From the NCBI GenBank assembly GCA_030705955.1, contig JAUZPL010000008.1:28348-92347 (forward strand): DNA of 64,000 bases. The letters are read 5' to 3'. Below are positions 19,154-28,668 of this stretch, piece by piece. This stretch comes from Bacillota bacterium (GTDB taxonomy: Bacteria; Bacillota; Bacilli; Bacillales; Cytobacillaceae). The notes under the pieces are model-generated. The model did no database searches and had not been told where the DNA came from. It saw only the letters and a program-made list of their open reading frames with translations. The stretch's first letter is position 1. Each line of letters starts with the position of its first letter. Position numbers and translations under genes: made by a program.

Positions 19154-19187
19154 CAAAAAAGCTGACGATTCCCACGTCAGCTTTTTC
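19154..19187 (-). terminator. Terminator of the qcrABC operon
   Basis: A 7-bp GC-rich core (19161-19167 with 19175-19181) is flanked by A and T runs on both sides, so it can work in either direction. It follows the qcrC stop. Confidence 0.9.
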
Positions 19188-19192
19188 TACTA

Positions 19193-19966
19193 CTATTTCT
19201 TTCCTAAACCAGCAATAAATTCGGTAAGCTGTTTAAGTTGTTCTGCATTTCCTTTAAATATTCCAGGAGGCATATTACCTTTTCCGTGCTGTGCAATTTG
19301 AGCAATTTGGTCTGCCTTTAATCCTGTTCCAACAAGTGTTGGTGCACCTGCGCCACCTTGAAGGTTTTCACCATGACAGTTTATACATCCTTGTTGTTTA
19401 AAAACTTGATATCCAGGATTATTCTTGTCAATGGTTACTTGTGCAACTATTTTCCCTTGTTCAGCAGCTTTTTTCCAGTCATGCGTTGCCACAGATTGCC
19501 AAGTTAAAAAAATAATTGAAGTAATAGCCAATAACATAAAACCGGTTGCTAATGGACGTCTTATTGCACGACGCTCTGGTCCACGATCTAGGAATGGTGC
19601 TAATAACAATCCTCCAAATGTTAGGCCAGGAATGACCATTGATCCAATTACCGTATATGGACCTGATGCATAAGAGTATTTTAACAATTGGTATAAAAAT
19701 AAGAAATACCAGTCTGGCAATGGAATGTAACCAGTATCAGTTGGATCCGCAATTCTTTCAAGCGGTGCCGGATGTGCTACTGTTAAGCATAAAATTCCTA
19801 CAAGAAAAACTGCACCTATCATCCATTCTTTCAATAGGAAGTTAGGCCAGAATGCTTCCGTTTTACCAGGGTACTCCGAGTAATCTTTTGGAAGCATAGG
19901 TTTACGTGAAGATGGTGCCAATACCCTTGAGTCACCAACGAACTTCAAACCTTTACCACGATGCAT
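19193..19966 (-). CDS. qcrC: Menaquinol:cytochrome c reductase cytochrome b/c subunit
   Basis: A fusion of a b6f subunit IV-like part (three transmembrane helices in the first 160 residues) with a membrane-bound cytochrome c domain. The haem c motif is CINCHGE (about residue 206), and the methionine ligand is probably in GKGNMPPGIF. It is part of the Bacillus bc complex that passes electrons from menaquinol to cytochrome c. A strong AAAGGAGGGGATT ribosome site precedes the ATG. It is the last gene of qcrA-qcrB-qcrC. Confidence 0.97.
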   Translation of the reverse strand: MHRGKGLKFVGDSRVLAPSSRKPMLPKDYSEYPGKTEAFWPNFLLKEWMIGAVFLVGILCLTVAHPAPLERIADPTDTGYIPLPDWYFLFLYQLLKYSYASGPYTVIGSMVIPGLTFGGLLLAPFLDRGPERRAIRRPLATGFMLLAITSIIFLTWQSVATHDWKKAAEQGKIVAQVTIDKNNPGYQVFKQQGCINCHGENLQGGAGAPTLVGTGLKADQIAQIAQHGKGNMPPGIFKGNAEQLKQLTEFIAGLGKK

Positions 19967-20027
19967 TGAGCAATCCCCTCCTTTTTACCGTAGAGATAAA
20001 TCATTATATACGAACAAAAAATAAATA

Positions 20028-20702
20028 TTATAGTGGCCCAGAAATACCTTGTCTACGGATCATAATGAAGTGTCCTGCCATTAAACCGAACAATGCACCA
20101 GGTAAGAAGAAAACATGGATAGCAAAGAATCGAGTTAATGTTTGGGCACCAACGATATCCGCACTACCCGCTAACAGAATCTTAATATATGGTCCCAATA
20201 GAGGTACCGATTCTGCAATCTGTAAACCTACTTTTGTTGCAAATAGCGCTTTCATATCCCATGGTAATAAATACCCTGTAAAACCTAAGCCTAACATAAC
20301 AAAGAAAATCAATACCCCAACAATCCAGTTGAGTTCGCGTGGTTTTTTATAAGCTCCTTGAAAAAAGACACGTAAGGTATGTAAAAACATCATCACAAGC
20401 ACTAAGCTTGCTCCCCAGTGATGCATTCCACGCACAATTTGTCCAAATGCAACCTGATTTTGAAGATAATATACAGATTGCCAAGCATTCTTGATATCAG
20501 GTACATAATACATTGTTAAAAACATACCTGATAAAATTTGGATTACAGTAACAAAAAAGGTCATTCCACCAAAGCAGTATACAAATGCAGAGAAATGGTG
20601 TGCTGGATTGACATGCTCTGGAACTTCATGGTCTGCAATATCCCGCCATAAAGGCGTAATATCTAAACGTTCATCTACCCAATCGTAAATTTTGCTTAAC
20701 AA
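20028..20702 (-). CDS. qcrB: Menaquinol:cytochrome c reductase cytochrome b subunit
   Basis: Cytochrome b6-type subunit, 224 residues, four transmembrane helices. Haem-ligating histidines are visible in the second helix (RGMHHWGASL) and fourth helix (FFAIHVFFLPG ... GHFIMIRRQG). It holds the two b haems and quinone sites of the bc complex in the cytoplasmic membrane. It lies three bases after qcrA and 61 bases before qcrC. Confidence 0.97.
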   Translation of the reverse strand: MLSKIYDWVDERLDITPLWRDIADHEVPEHVNPAHHFSAFVYCFGGMTFFVTVIQILSGMFLTMYYVPDIKNAWQSVYYLQNQVAFGQIVRGMHHWGASLVLVMMFLHTLRVFFQGAYKKPRELNWIVGVLIFFVMLGLGFTGYLLPWDMKALFATKVGLQIAESVPLLGPYIKILLAGSADIVGAQTLTRFFAIHVFFLPGALFGLMAGHFIMIRRQGISGPL

Positions 20703-20705
20703 TGA

Positions 20706-21215
20706 TTACACCTCCGTCCTCGGTTGTGGTTTTCCTAAATAAAGATACCCGCCCTTTTCCTTAAAAGGATATAAATCAAGCGGTTGAGGCGGTGGTGTCC
20801 CCGGAATATTCTTCCCATCTTTCTCATAACGGCCGAAGTGACATGGGCAGAAAAATTGGTTTGGATGATCTGGATTTGTGTTCCAGTTAACCGTACAGCC
20901 TAAATGTTTACATATTGGTGAAAGAGCGACAATTTTACCTGTTCCCTTATCCTTATAAACCCAGGCAGTAGCTGTCACATCAGATTCATACCATGCATCT
21001 TTCTGCTTATACGTAAAATCAACACGTACTGGTTCATCCGTTAAATCAGCAACCTTTTGAGTTGTTGGATGATAACTTCCAGCTGCTTCTCCCTTTAAAA
21101 CTGGATCGACGGCAAAACGTACCATTGGCATTAACATCCCCGCTGCCATGAAACCACCAACACCTGTTAGAGTGTAGCTTAAGAATTGTCGTCTTGTAAC
21201 TTGATGCTTACTCAT
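20706..21215 (-). CDS. qcrA: Menaquinol:cytochrome c reductase Rieske iron-sulfur subunit
   Basis: Rieske 2Fe-2S protein of 169 residues. The twin-arginine signal (TRRQFLSYT) and following hydrophobic segment indicate Tat-dependent insertion with the signal kept as an anchor. Cluster ligands are in CKHLGC and CPCHFGRY (CxH pairs). It heads the qcr operon; the SigA promoter at 21292-21320 precedes it. Confidence 0.97.
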   Translation of the reverse strand: MSKHQVTRRQFLSYTLTGVGGFMAAGMLMPMVRFAVDPVLKGEAAGSYHPTTQKVADLTDEPVRVDFTYKQKDAWYESDVTATAWVYKDKGTGKIVALSPICKHLGCTVNWNTNPDHPNQFFCPCHFGRYEKDGKNIPGTPPPQPLDLYPFKEKGGYLYLGKPQPRTEV

Positions 21216-21291
21216 GATATCCCCCCTCTTTTACCAAAGATAAGTCCATCCAGCGGACAGATTTAAACACACATAAAACTAGGACATAATC

Positions 21292-21320
21292 ATGATATAT
21301 CAATCTTGACGCAAGGTCAA
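21292..21320 (-). promoter_or_regulatory. SigA promoter of qcrABC with a palindrome over the -35
   Basis: On the minus strand, TTGACC and TATCAT are separated by exactly 17 bases (-35 at 21315-21320, -10 at 21292-21297). A perfect TTGAC-N5-GTCAA palindrome (21306-21320) covers the -35 and the first half of the spacer, so a repressor could occlude RNA polymerase. Confidence 0.65.
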
Positions 21321-21350
21321 TATTATAAAACATATAAACAGGGTTAATGT

Positions 21351-21815
21351 TTACTCATTTTCACGCCACTTTCGACTAAATAAATTTAAAAGTTGTTTTC
21401 CTTGGCTTTCAACAATTATCCATTTTTGCATTTCTTCCATTTTTTCCAAAGGAATAGATGGTATCCATAGTAATGAAGGACCAAGAATATCCTCATATTC
21501 CTTCCATCCTATATCAGAAGTCACATAAAAAATATGTTTAAAGCCTCCTTGTTCAACACTAGATTTCCAATTTGTCAATTCAGTTAACAAAAAATCCATA
21601 TTTTTATGTGTCAAATATGTAAACGATGGTAATAAAACAATTCTTCCAGTAAATTGTCTTTCTATATATCCTGTTAATAGGGTTATAAATTCAGACATTT
21701 CTGCTGATTGCTTTACATCCTCTTCAAAGGAAAGTGGAACAAGAGGAATAACGGCTGTGTCTATGTATTCTTTTGCATTTAAAAATGTTTCAATATCTTG
21801 AGGTATCCATTTCAA
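21351..21815 (-). CDS. ypiF: YpiF, DUF2487 family protein
   Basis: A soluble protein of about 154 residues with a Rossmann-like alternation but no catalytic motif I recognise. I place the start at the TTG at 21815, preceded by TTTGGAG. The protein then begins MKWIPQDIETFLNAKEY, which fits my recollection of the B. subtilis YpiF N-terminus. A GTG three codons upstream overlaps the ribosome site. It lies directly upstream of the qcr promoter. Its function is unknown; the qcr linkage is conserved. Confidence 0.8.
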   Translation of the reverse strand: MKWIPQDIETFLNAKEYIDTAVIPLVPLSFEEDVKQSAEMSEFITLLTGYIERQFTGRIVLLPSFTYLTHKNMDFLLTELTNWKSSVEQGGFKHIFYVTSDIGWKEYEDILGPSLLWIPSIPLEKMEEMQKWIIVESQGKQLLNLFSRKWRENE

Positions 21816-21944
21816 GCTACTCACTCCAAACAGTTAATTTTCTTTATTATCATATCATTTTTATTACAAACTTCCTATTTGAATCAAGCGCCTCTTTATT
21901 TCTACAAGCTTATAGGTTATTTGTTTCGTGTACCATTGATGAAA

Positions 21945-21977
21945 ACACAAAAAAGGAAGCTTGCTATGCAAGCTTCC
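21945..21977 (-). terminator. Terminator of ypiA-ypiB
   Basis: A perfect 10-bp stem (21955-21964 with 21968-21977) and 3-base loop are followed on the minus strand by TTTTTTGTGTTTT. It separates ypiB from ypiF. Confidence 0.92.
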
Positions 21978-21981
21978 ACTA

Positions 21982-22530
21982 TCATTCTTTGATATTCATT
22001 TTTGAGAGCTGTTTTGTTAGCTCTAAGAATGCCTTTTGGTCTTTATTATCAAGTGCTACATCAATTAAGGAAAGGAGTTTTTCCCGCTGAAATCTTTCAA
22101 TACTAAAATGCAAGAATTGTTCAGCCACCACACCGTCTTTTTCATTCAATTGCAGGTGCAAAGGCATATAGGGGTTTTCTTCAAGCACTGCAACATATTG
22201 ATGTGCCTGGTTAGAAGCATGAAAATTTAATTGGATAAAGATATCCTCTTCTCTGTTTAGACGGATATCATGAAAGGACTTTTCGGCATCCGTTGTCATG
22301 ACATTTTCTTTATAAAATCGAAATGGCACCTTTTCTACACAATGTGTTGACATAATTAATCCTCTTGGACAATATTGCGCTTGCTCAACAAAATGCACCT
22401 TTTCCATCAATTGATCGTGGCTCATTAGGTAGTTAAGAATCCAAACACATTCTCTTCTTTTTAATTGATAGTGGTTTAAAAACCAACGGATAAAGTCCTT
22501 CTTCTCGTTGACAGAAACAGGGGTTGCCAT
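21982..22530 (-). CDS. ypiB: YpiB, UPF0302 family protein
   Basis: A soluble, roughly 182-residue protein of the UPF0302 family, recognised by [30 protein letters not shown] and the beta-rich middle. The C-terminal helical part ([24 protein letters not shown] region) is the IDEAL-type domain. The start is at the ATG at 22530 behind GAGGAGGGAAATGATC; an ATG two codons upstream is also possible. It is cotranscribed with the upstream TPR gene ypiA. Function unknown. Confidence 0.82.
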   Translation of the reverse strand: MATPVSVNEKKDFIRWFLNHYQLKRRECVWILNYLMSHDQLMEKVHFVEQAQYCPRGLIMSTHCVEKVPFRFYKENVMTTDAEKSFHDIRLNREEDIFIQLNFHASNQAHQYVAVLEENPYMPLHLQLNEKDGVVAEQFLHFSIERFQREKLLSLIDVALDNKDQKAFLELTKQLSKMNIKE

Positions 22531-22565
22531 GATCATTTCCCTCCTCTGCATGCTTTTGCACTTTC

Positions 22566-23825
22566 TTACTCTTTTGAAAGACGATCAAGCAAATCCAAGT
22601 ATTCTTCATTTGTTGGATCATTTTTCAGTAACTGATTAAACATTTCGGCGGCTTTTACATTTTTTCCTTCTTCCATTAGAAAATATCCGTAATCTGTCAA
22701 AAAAGTATCATTCTCTTTAAAAAAAGTATATGCAGATTCGTATTTGTCTAATGCAAGTTTAAATTCTTCATTTTTTTGAAAAGCAACAGCAGCATCCCAT
22801 AAAAACTGTGGCTCTTCAACATCATAGCTCTCTAGAGTGTCTATCAGTTCAATAACATCATCATATTTTTCGTATTGAAGGAAAAGTTTGTTAATTTCGA
22901 GTGCAGCATCTATATATCCTGGATCGAGTGCTAAAGCCTCTCGAAGTAATTCAATCGCCTTTTCATCATTGCCAAGCTTCTGTGAAATTCTTCCACCATT
23001 ATAAAATAGCTCTTTATTAAATTCATCCTGCCTAATACCTTCCTGAATGATTTTAAAGCTATTTTGGAATTCATGCTCCATTTCATACGCTTTTGCCAAA
23101 TGAAGATATAAAGAATGGTATTCGGGGTCGAGCTCTTTTAATTCAAGAAACCTTTCAATTGCGGTTCTAAAATATCCACCCTGTAAAGCAGTGAATGCAA
23201 AACCAAATAAAGTGTTAATCTCTAATTTTTCGTTTATTGATTTTTCATAGAATGGGAGTGCTTCTTCAAAGGATCCAGCACTGCTTAGTAATTCTGCAAT
23301 TCGTTGATTAATATTAACACCTGCAATTTCGTTTGTTTCCTTTAGAACCTTCTCATATGCTTTCAGCGCTTTTGTGATTTCTCCTTGTTCACTATATAAT
23401 TCACCAAGGGCAAAATCGATAATGAATTCTTCAGGTAAAATCTCCTTCGCTTTTTGCAATTTTCTTTCACAAACCTCATAGAGTCCTTGAACCTGATATA
23501 AATCAGCTAGCAGCAGTAGAGCTTGGCCAAAGCTTTCATCTCTTTCTGAAATCCTTTCGAGAACTAATATTGCCTCTTCTTCGTCTCCTGCCTCAATCAA
23601 AATTTCTCCTAGCATTACCAAAATTTCCCCTTCACCTGGGAACATTTCTAGTAAATTTTGAAATAAAGCTTTTGCTTCATCCAAAAACCCATATTGAAAT
23701 AGTTCCTCCCCTAGAACAAATTTCTCTTCCGGGGTGCCGCTATTTAATACTATATTATATTCATGTATTGCCTCCATATGTTGGCCCTTTTCAAGCATAG
23801 ATAAAATTTTTGTAACTCGATTCAT
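22566..23825 (-). CDS. ypiA: YpiA tetratricopeptide-repeat protein
   Basis: A 419-residue soluble protein built almost wholly of TPR units, seen as recurring A/G-x-Y/F and L-x-P spacings (for example [50 protein letters not shown]). It should act as a protein-protein scaffold. B. subtilis YpiA occupies the same place next to aroA and ypiB; its partner is not known to me. No signal peptide. Confidence 0.85.
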   Translation of the reverse strand: MNRVTKILSMLEKGQHMEAIHEYNIVLNSGTPEEKFVLGEELFQYGFLDEAKALFQNLLEMFPGEGEILVMLGEILIEAGDEEEAILVLERISERDESFGQALLLLADLYQVQGLYEVCERKLQKAKEILPEEFIIDFALGELYSEQGEITKALKAYEKVLKETNEIAGVNINQRIAELLSSAGSFEEALPFYEKSINEKLEINTLFGFAFTALQGGYFRTAIERFLELKELDPEYHSLYLHLAKAYEMEHEFQNSFKIIQEGIRQDEFNKELFYNGGRISQKLGNDEKAIELLREALALDPGYIDAALEINKLFLQYEKYDDVIELIDTLESYDVEEPQFLWDAAVAFQKNEEFKLALDKYESAYTFFKENDTFLTDYGYFLMEEGKNVKAAEMFNQLLKNDPTNEEYLDLLDRLSKE

Positions 23826-23875
23826 TCTGTCCTCTCACTTCCAGAAATTTATTGAAATATACAATGCTACGTATT

Positions 23876-24778
23876 TTATGGGATTGAAAAATACGAAGGA
23901 ATATTTACTTTAACATATTCTCCATTCCCTGGTTTAAATAAAACTTCTACACCCGCCCGAATAACATTTCCCTTATGAACGGTAACAACTAATCTATCCT
24001 TATGATAGAGAAATAATTGTTTCTCATCAATATTCTTGATTTCCCTGCTTTTCAAGTATAAGTTATAGCTTACCTCTGCACCATGTCTAAAGCAGGATTT
24101 TTGAGGAATTAAGCCTATTTTATTTAAAACATTCATTTTTAAAGGCATATTTTCTTCAATTATTTCATCTATACCTGAGATTTTTTCATAAACAAGCGTT
24201 TCTCTCCATTTCGCTAGAATAGCTTTTTCCTGTTTTTTGAGTTCTTCTGAAATGATAGGGAAAAATGTGCAATTATATGGAAATAGTGCCTCTCGTATCC
24301 ATCCCCAAGGAACCCCATTAAAATCATCTAATCCTTGGATTTCCATAAAAATAGTAGAAATTTTTTCTTTTTTGCAGCTGCGAATAAAAGCGGGGGTTAT
24401 TCGTGTTAAAGGGATTTTTGCACCAATTAAAAAGTCTATCGGGCTGCTTAATAATAAAGTTTTCATTTTTTCAATGTTTTCATGTAAATCCCTTTCGGAG
24501 GAAACGCTAACATATGTAAGAAAAGTTGTACAGCCCTTTAAAATAAACTCTTCTGTCATATATTTTTTAAAAGTGGCAAATTGACTTAAAACAGGGATTT
24601 TTGAATTGAGTAAGACGAAGGTAGGGGTCAGGATATAGGGCTCAGCATTCATTTTCATAAAATGGTAACGGTTGATTTTATTTTCTAAAGCTGCAATTCG
24701 ATTATCACGAATCAAAACTGACTTTCTTATAAAATGATTATCTTTAAGAATATTGGCATTTTCAATAATGTATGACAT
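23876..24778 (-). CDS. Uncharacterised amidohydrolase-like protein, apparently lacking the metal site
   Basis: A 300-residue protein I do not recognise as a named family. Its N-terminus (YIIENANILKD followed by SVLIRDNRIAALE) resembles the small beta-domain that begins amidohydrolases and N-acetylglucosamine-6-phosphate deacetylases. The next segment aligns loosely with that barrel (GCTTFLTYVS, near residue 85). The metal-binding HxH after the first strand is missing, with NSKIPVLSQF in its place. The C-terminus (KGNVIRAGVEVLFKPGNGEY) again looks like a closing beta-domain. It may be a non-enzymatic relative. The start is ATG with AGGGGTGAAGACG upstream; a GTG three codons earlier overlaps this. 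It sits alone between aroA and ypiA. Confidence 0.55.
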   Translation of the reverse strand: MSYIIENANILKDNHFIRKSVLIRDNRIAALENKINRYHFMKMNAEPYILTPTFVLLNSKIPVLSQFATFKKYMTEEFILKGCTTFLTYVSVSSERDLHENIEKMKTLLLSSPIDFLIGAKIPLTRITPAFIRSCKKEKISTIFMEIQGLDDFNGVPWGWIREALFPYNCTFFPIISEELKKQEKAILAKWRETLVYEKISGIDEIIEENMPLKMNVLNKIGLIPQKSCFRHGAEVSYNLYLKSREIKNIDEKQLFLYHKDRLVVTVHKGNVIRAGVEVLFKPGNGEYVKVNIPSYFSIP

Positions 24779-24872
24779 CGTCTTCACCCCTTTTTGTTTT
24801 CTTAAGACAAGCTATGAAGGAATTTTAAAATTATGCTTTACATTTAAGAAAAGTAGGGGAAGCTAATACATA

Positions 24873-24910
24873 AAAAAGAAGTTTCAGCTCTATTAGCATG
24901 AAACTTCTTT
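24873..24910 (-). terminator. Terminator of the aromatic gene cluster after aroA
   Basis: A 12-bp stem (24875-24886 with 24899-24910) is followed by a T-run on the minus strand, directly after the aroA stop. Confidence 0.9.
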
Positions 24911-24915
24911 TCAAT

Positions 24916-26208
24916 TTACCTATTTTTTAATTGGTTTAAATGGGTAAAAAACTTAGGGTAGGAAACTGAAATGGCTTCAGGGTTCTCAAGAGTTAGTTCG
25001 GTTTGACAAATAAGTGCAGCAATGGCAAGCATCATTCCTATCCGATGGTCACCATGGCTTGATACACTGCCACCTCTTAATGGAGTTGGTCCGTTTATAA
25101 TCATTCCATCATCTGTCGCTTCAATATTTGCACCAAGTTTTTTTAATTCGTTTACAACAGTGTCAATACGGTTTGTTTCCTTTACTTTTAATTCCTCAGC
25201 ATCCTTGATAACTGTTCTTCCAATTGCCTGTGTCGCTAATAAAGCAATAATGGGAATCTCATCTATTAATTTTGGAATTAAATCACCTTCAACAACTGTT
25301 CCTGAAAGGTTGGAAGTTTGAATAAATAGGTCACCATATGGTTCAAACGAGGTTTGTTCATTTAAAGGAAGCGTTATTTTCGCCCCCATTGCCTTCATTA
25401 CTTCAATTATCCCTGTTCTAGTTGGATTTAACCCAACATTTTTTAACAGGAGTTCACTATTTGGTACTATTGCACCGGCAACTAAGAAGAATGCTGCTGA
25501 TGATATGTCACCAGGCACAACTACATCTGCAGCTTTTAATTTTTGGCCACCCTTTACTCTAATTGTTTGATCCTCTTTTATAATTTCACCGCCAAAATGC
25601 TGAATCATTTTTTCAGTGTGATCGCGGGTTTCAGTTGGTTCGATAATTGTACTTTCCCCATCTGCTTGAAGTGCTGCCAAAATAAGAGCCGATTTTACCT
25701 GTGCACTTGCTACAGGAAGTTTATATTGCAGGTTACGTAATCCACCGCCTCGAACAGTAAGGGGAGTATATCCGCCATTTTTACGACCATCAATGACTGC
25801 ACCCATCGTCCTTAAAGGTTCCGTTACTCTTGTCATTGGCCGTTTACCAATAGATTGATCTCCTATAATGGAGGAAAAAAAAGGCCTACCAGAAAGAATT
25901 CCTAATAATAGACGGATTGTCGTTCCAGAGTTTCCAACATCTAATATTTCTGATGGTTCATTTAGCCCATCAAAGCCTTTCCCAGTTATGATAACTTCCC
26001 CATTTTTTTCTTCGATTTTTACACCAAGTTTCCGAAAGCAGGAGATTGTACTTAAACAATCCTCACCTGGGAGAAAGTTCGTCACTTTTGTAATACCATC
26101 CGCAATCGCACCAAACATGACAGATCGGTGGGAGATGGATTTATCTCCAGGTATAACAATTTCGCCATTTAATCCATTTATTACTGCTTCTAACTTTACG
26201 AAAGACAT
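24916..26208 (-). CDS. aroA: 3-phosphoshikimate 1-carboxyvinyltransferase (EPSP synthase)
   Basis: Joins phosphoenolpyruvate to shikimate-3-phosphate in the shikimate pathway (aroE in B. subtilis nomenclature). The 430-residue protein shows [31 protein letters not shown], the KRPM motif ([14 protein letters not shown]), and the late [12 protein letters not shown] and [10 protein letters not shown] motifs. The set resembles class II enzymes as found in Bacillus. It is the last gene of the supraoperon, 21 bases after tyrA. Confidence 0.97.
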   Translation of the reverse strand: MSFVKLEAVINGLNGEIVIPGDKSISHRSVMFGAIADGITKVTNFLPGEDCLSTISCFRKLGVKIEEKNGEVIITGKGFDGLNEPSEILDVGNSGTTIRLLLGILSGRPFFSSIIGDQSIGKRPMTRVTEPLRTMGAVIDGRKNGGYTPLTVRGGGLRNLQYKLPVASAQVKSALILAALQADGESTIIEPTETRDHTEKMIQHFGGEIIKEDQTIRVKGGQKLKAADVVVPGDISSAAFFLVAGAIVPNSELLLKNVGLNPTRTGIIEVMKAMGAKITLPLNEQTSFEPYGDLFIQTSNLSGTVVEGDLIPKLIDEIPIIALLATQAIGRTVIKDAEELKVKETNRIDTVVNELKKLGANIEATDDGMIINGPTPLRGGSVSSHGDHRIGMMLAIAALICQTELTLENPEAISVSYPKFFTHLNQLKNR

Positions 26209-26229
26209 ATCTCTACCACCTTGTGAATT

Positions 26230-27336
26230 TTAAGACCCAATATATGTATCATAATTCGTACAAGAATTAATACAGTTTTCTGCCCTCTTACGATCCTTTT
26301 CTGTTTGAAAACTTATAACCAAAACCCCATATATTTCTTCACGAGTCTCGATGATCCTAATATTCGTAATACTGATTTTTTCTTCAGCCAAGTAGCCAGT
26401 AATTTCAGATATAACACCAGGATAATCGGGAACATCGACATATAAATCATAGAAAGCTGGAATTGCACCTTTTTCATTTGAGGGCAGTTGGTCACGGAAT
26501 AACTTCGCTTCGTAAAAAAAGTTAAATATTTCCTTGCTATTTTCTTGCTCCAGCAAATGTTTCACCCATCCCATTTCTTCCATCCACTGATCAAGTAATT
26601 CTAAAAGAATTTCTTTATTTTGTAATAAAATATCCTGCCACATTTTAGGACTACTTGAAGCTATACGTGTAATATCCCTAAATCCACCTGCTGCTAATCG
26701 AGGAATAAGACCTTTTGACTCTGAAAGTCTTTCGGTTTGGCGGACAATGGAAGCAGCAATGATGTGTGGGAAGTGACTGACTATTCCAGTTAAATAATCA
26801 TGTTCATATGGTGTAACTGTTAAAAACTTTGCATTTGTTCCATTTAACCAAGTCATTAATTCTTCAACTTTGCCCTTGGGAATTGAAGGATCGGGTGTTA
26901 AAAGGTAAAAAGCATTTTCAAAAAGAATTTCCTTTGCTGCAGATACCCCACTTTTATGAGAGCCGGCCATTGGATGTCCTCCAATAAACACAACTCCTCT
27001 CTCTAAAAGATGTGTCGCACGCTCCATGATTTTTCTCTTCGTACTTCCTGTATCTGTAACAATAACATGATCTTTTAGGGAGAGGCTTGAAAGGAGGTTA
27101 ATAATTTTTTCTGTTTCATTAACTGGTGCAGAAATTATGATTAAGTCAGCACTAACGGCACCTTCTTCAATACTTTGAACATAATCATCAATCAGCCCAA
27201 GTGCTTTTCCTAGTTTAGCCTGTTCAACATTTATATCATAGCCAATTATGGTAGCTAATTTATGTTTTGCTTTAATACAGAGCGCTAGTGACCCCCCTAT
27301 TAATCCTAATCCAATAACAAAAACACGGCCACTCAA
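26230..27336 (-). CDS. tyrA: Prephenate dehydrogenase with C-terminal ACT domain
   Basis: NAD-dependent oxidative decarboxylation of prephenate to 4-hydroxyphenylpyruvate for tyrosine. The 368-residue protein has an N-terminal dinucleotide fold (IGLGLIGGSLAL), substrate-region GGHPMAGSHKSG, and HFPHIIAASIV. A C-terminal ACT domain of about 75 residues (VPDYPGVISEITGYLAEEKISI) probably senses tyrosine. The start is TTG, preceded by GGGGGAG. It is separated from hisC by a 185-base gap with inverted repeats. Confidence 0.95.
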   Translation of the reverse strand: MSGRVFVIGLGLIGGSLALCIKAKHKLATIIGYDINVEQAKLGKALGLIDDYVQSIEEGAVSADLIIISAPVNETEKIINLLSSLSLKDHVIVTDTGSTKRKIMERATHLLERGVVFIGGHPMAGSHKSGVSAAKEILFENAFYLLTPDPSIPKGKVEELMTWLNGTNAKFLTVTPYEHDYLTGIVSHFPHIIAASIVRQTERLSESKGLIPRLAAGGFRDITRIASSSPKMWQDILLQNKEILLELLDQWMEEMGWVKHLLEQENSKEIFNFFYEAKLFRDQLPSNEKGAIPAFYDLYVDVPDYPGVISEITGYLAEEKISITNIRIIETREEIYGVLVISFQTEKDRKRAENCINSCTNYDTYIGS

Positions 27337-27434
27337 TAGCTTCTCCCCCAGTTTATGTTTTTTTCAATCCTATTTAATGGGAGGTTTAACCCCCATCATA
27401 TTACATAGTAAAAAATAATTTAAGTAGATTACCG

Positions 27435-27515
27435 CAAAAAAGAAACACAACAATTTGTTTCCCTTATAATAATGAGTGGAGGATTATAAATATAAATCCC
27501 CCACAGTTAAAAAAT
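27435..27515. other. Inverted repeats between hisC and tyrA
   Basis: On the minus strand a stem of GTGGGGGATT with AATCCTCCAC (one mismatch) is followed by a weak GAAACA/TGTTTC hairpin with TTTTTT. The latter could be a partial hisC terminator. A second near-palindrome lies at 27379-27398. Together they suggest internal regulation of tyrA-aroA. Confidence 0.4.
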
Positions 27516-27521
27516 CTCTCC

Positions 27522-28610
27522 TTATTTACTAGACAAATATTCACTAATCTTCTTCAAGAGACCCTCAATTTCTTCTTTAGAACCTATGGTAATCCGTACG
27601 GACGTTGGGAATCCCAATGCCTTTCCTGACCGAACAATAAATCCTCTTTCAAGCAAAAATTGAAATACTTCATCGCCATCTGTCTTAAAGTCAATTAGAA
27701 TAAAATTTCCTTGTGAAGGATAGTAGGATAAATTATTTGCATCACAAAAACGGTAAAACTGAGATAGGCCTTCACGGTTTTTTACTTGGCACTGTTTAAC
27801 AAATTCCTGATCATCTATTGCTGCCTGCACTGCTAATTGGGCAAAGGAATTAACATTAAATGGTTCCCTTACAGGCTCTAGCGCATGAATGATGGCTGGA
27901 TTTGCTACTCCATAACCTACCCTTAACGCAGCAAGTCCATATATTTTAGAAAATGTTCTTAAAACTATAAGATTAGGATATCTTTTTGTTAGCAGCAAGG
28001 AATCATAGTAATCTTCTGCAATTACGTATTCATAATAAGCTTCATCTAAAACAACTAATACATGGTCTGGTACACGATCAAGAAACTCAACTAATTTACT
28101 TTGGGAAATATATGTACCTGTTGGATTATTGGGGCTGCATACCCATATAACATTTGTGTTTTCATCTATAGCTGCCAGCATATTTTCTAAATCATGTTCA
28201 CCGTTTTTCAGAGAGATTTCCCTAATCTCAGCACCTTCTAAAATAGCATTATGCTTATACTGAGGGAAGGTAGGTGCTGGCATAACAGTATTTACGCCAT
28301 GCCCTAAAAGGGCTCTTGAAATAATTTGTATGATTTCGTCTGAACCATTTCCGAAGATGAGCTCATCTCCATTCACACCTAAAAAAGAGGCTAAAGAATC
28401 CCTTAGATTAGTGGCATATCCATCTGGATAAATAGCAAGATTAGGCATTGAATGTTGAAGAACAGATAAAACCTTTGCTGAGCAGCCTGCTGGATTTTCA
28501 TTAGATGCAAGCTTCACTATGTTATCAAGCTTGTATTGTCTTTTTACTTCATCAATAGATTTTCCAGGTTGATATGGCTTTAACGTTAATAATTGTTCTT
28601 TCCATCTCAT
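27522..28610 (-). CDS. hisC: Histidinol-phosphate aminotransferase
   Basis: PLP aminotransferase for histidine; the B. subtilis enzyme also serves tyrosine and phenylalanine synthesis, which explains its place in the aromatic cluster. Of 362 residues, motifs are NENPAGCSAKV, GNGSDEIIQ, SPNNPTGTY, LDEAYYEY and the PLP lysine in RTFSKIYGLAALRVGY. I use the ATG at 28610 rather than 28631 because it alone has an upstream GTGGGG site and aligns with homologues. In B. subtilis trpA precedes hisC; here aroH does. Confidence 0.95.
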   Translation of the reverse strand: MRWKEQLLTLKPYQPGKSIDEVKRQYKLDNIVKLASNENPAGCSAKVLSVLQHSMPNLAIYPDGYATNLRDSLASFLGVNGDELIFGNGSDEIIQIISRALLGHGVNTVMPAPTFPQYKHNAILEGAEIREISLKNGEHDLENMLAAIDENTNVIWVCSPNNPTGTYISQSKLVEFLDRVPDHVLVVLDEAYYEYVIAEDYYDSLLLTKRYPNLIVLRTFSKIYGLAALRVGYGVANPAIIHALEPVREPFNVNSFAQLAVQAAIDDQEFVKQCQVKNREGLSQFYRFCDANNLSYYPSQGNFILIDFKTDGDEVFQFLLERGFIVRSGKALGFPTSVRITIGSKEEIEGLLKKISEYLSSK

Positions 28611-28668
28611 CGTGTTCGCCCCACTTATCATTACTTGTAAATTTGCCTTTTATTGTACCATAATGATC

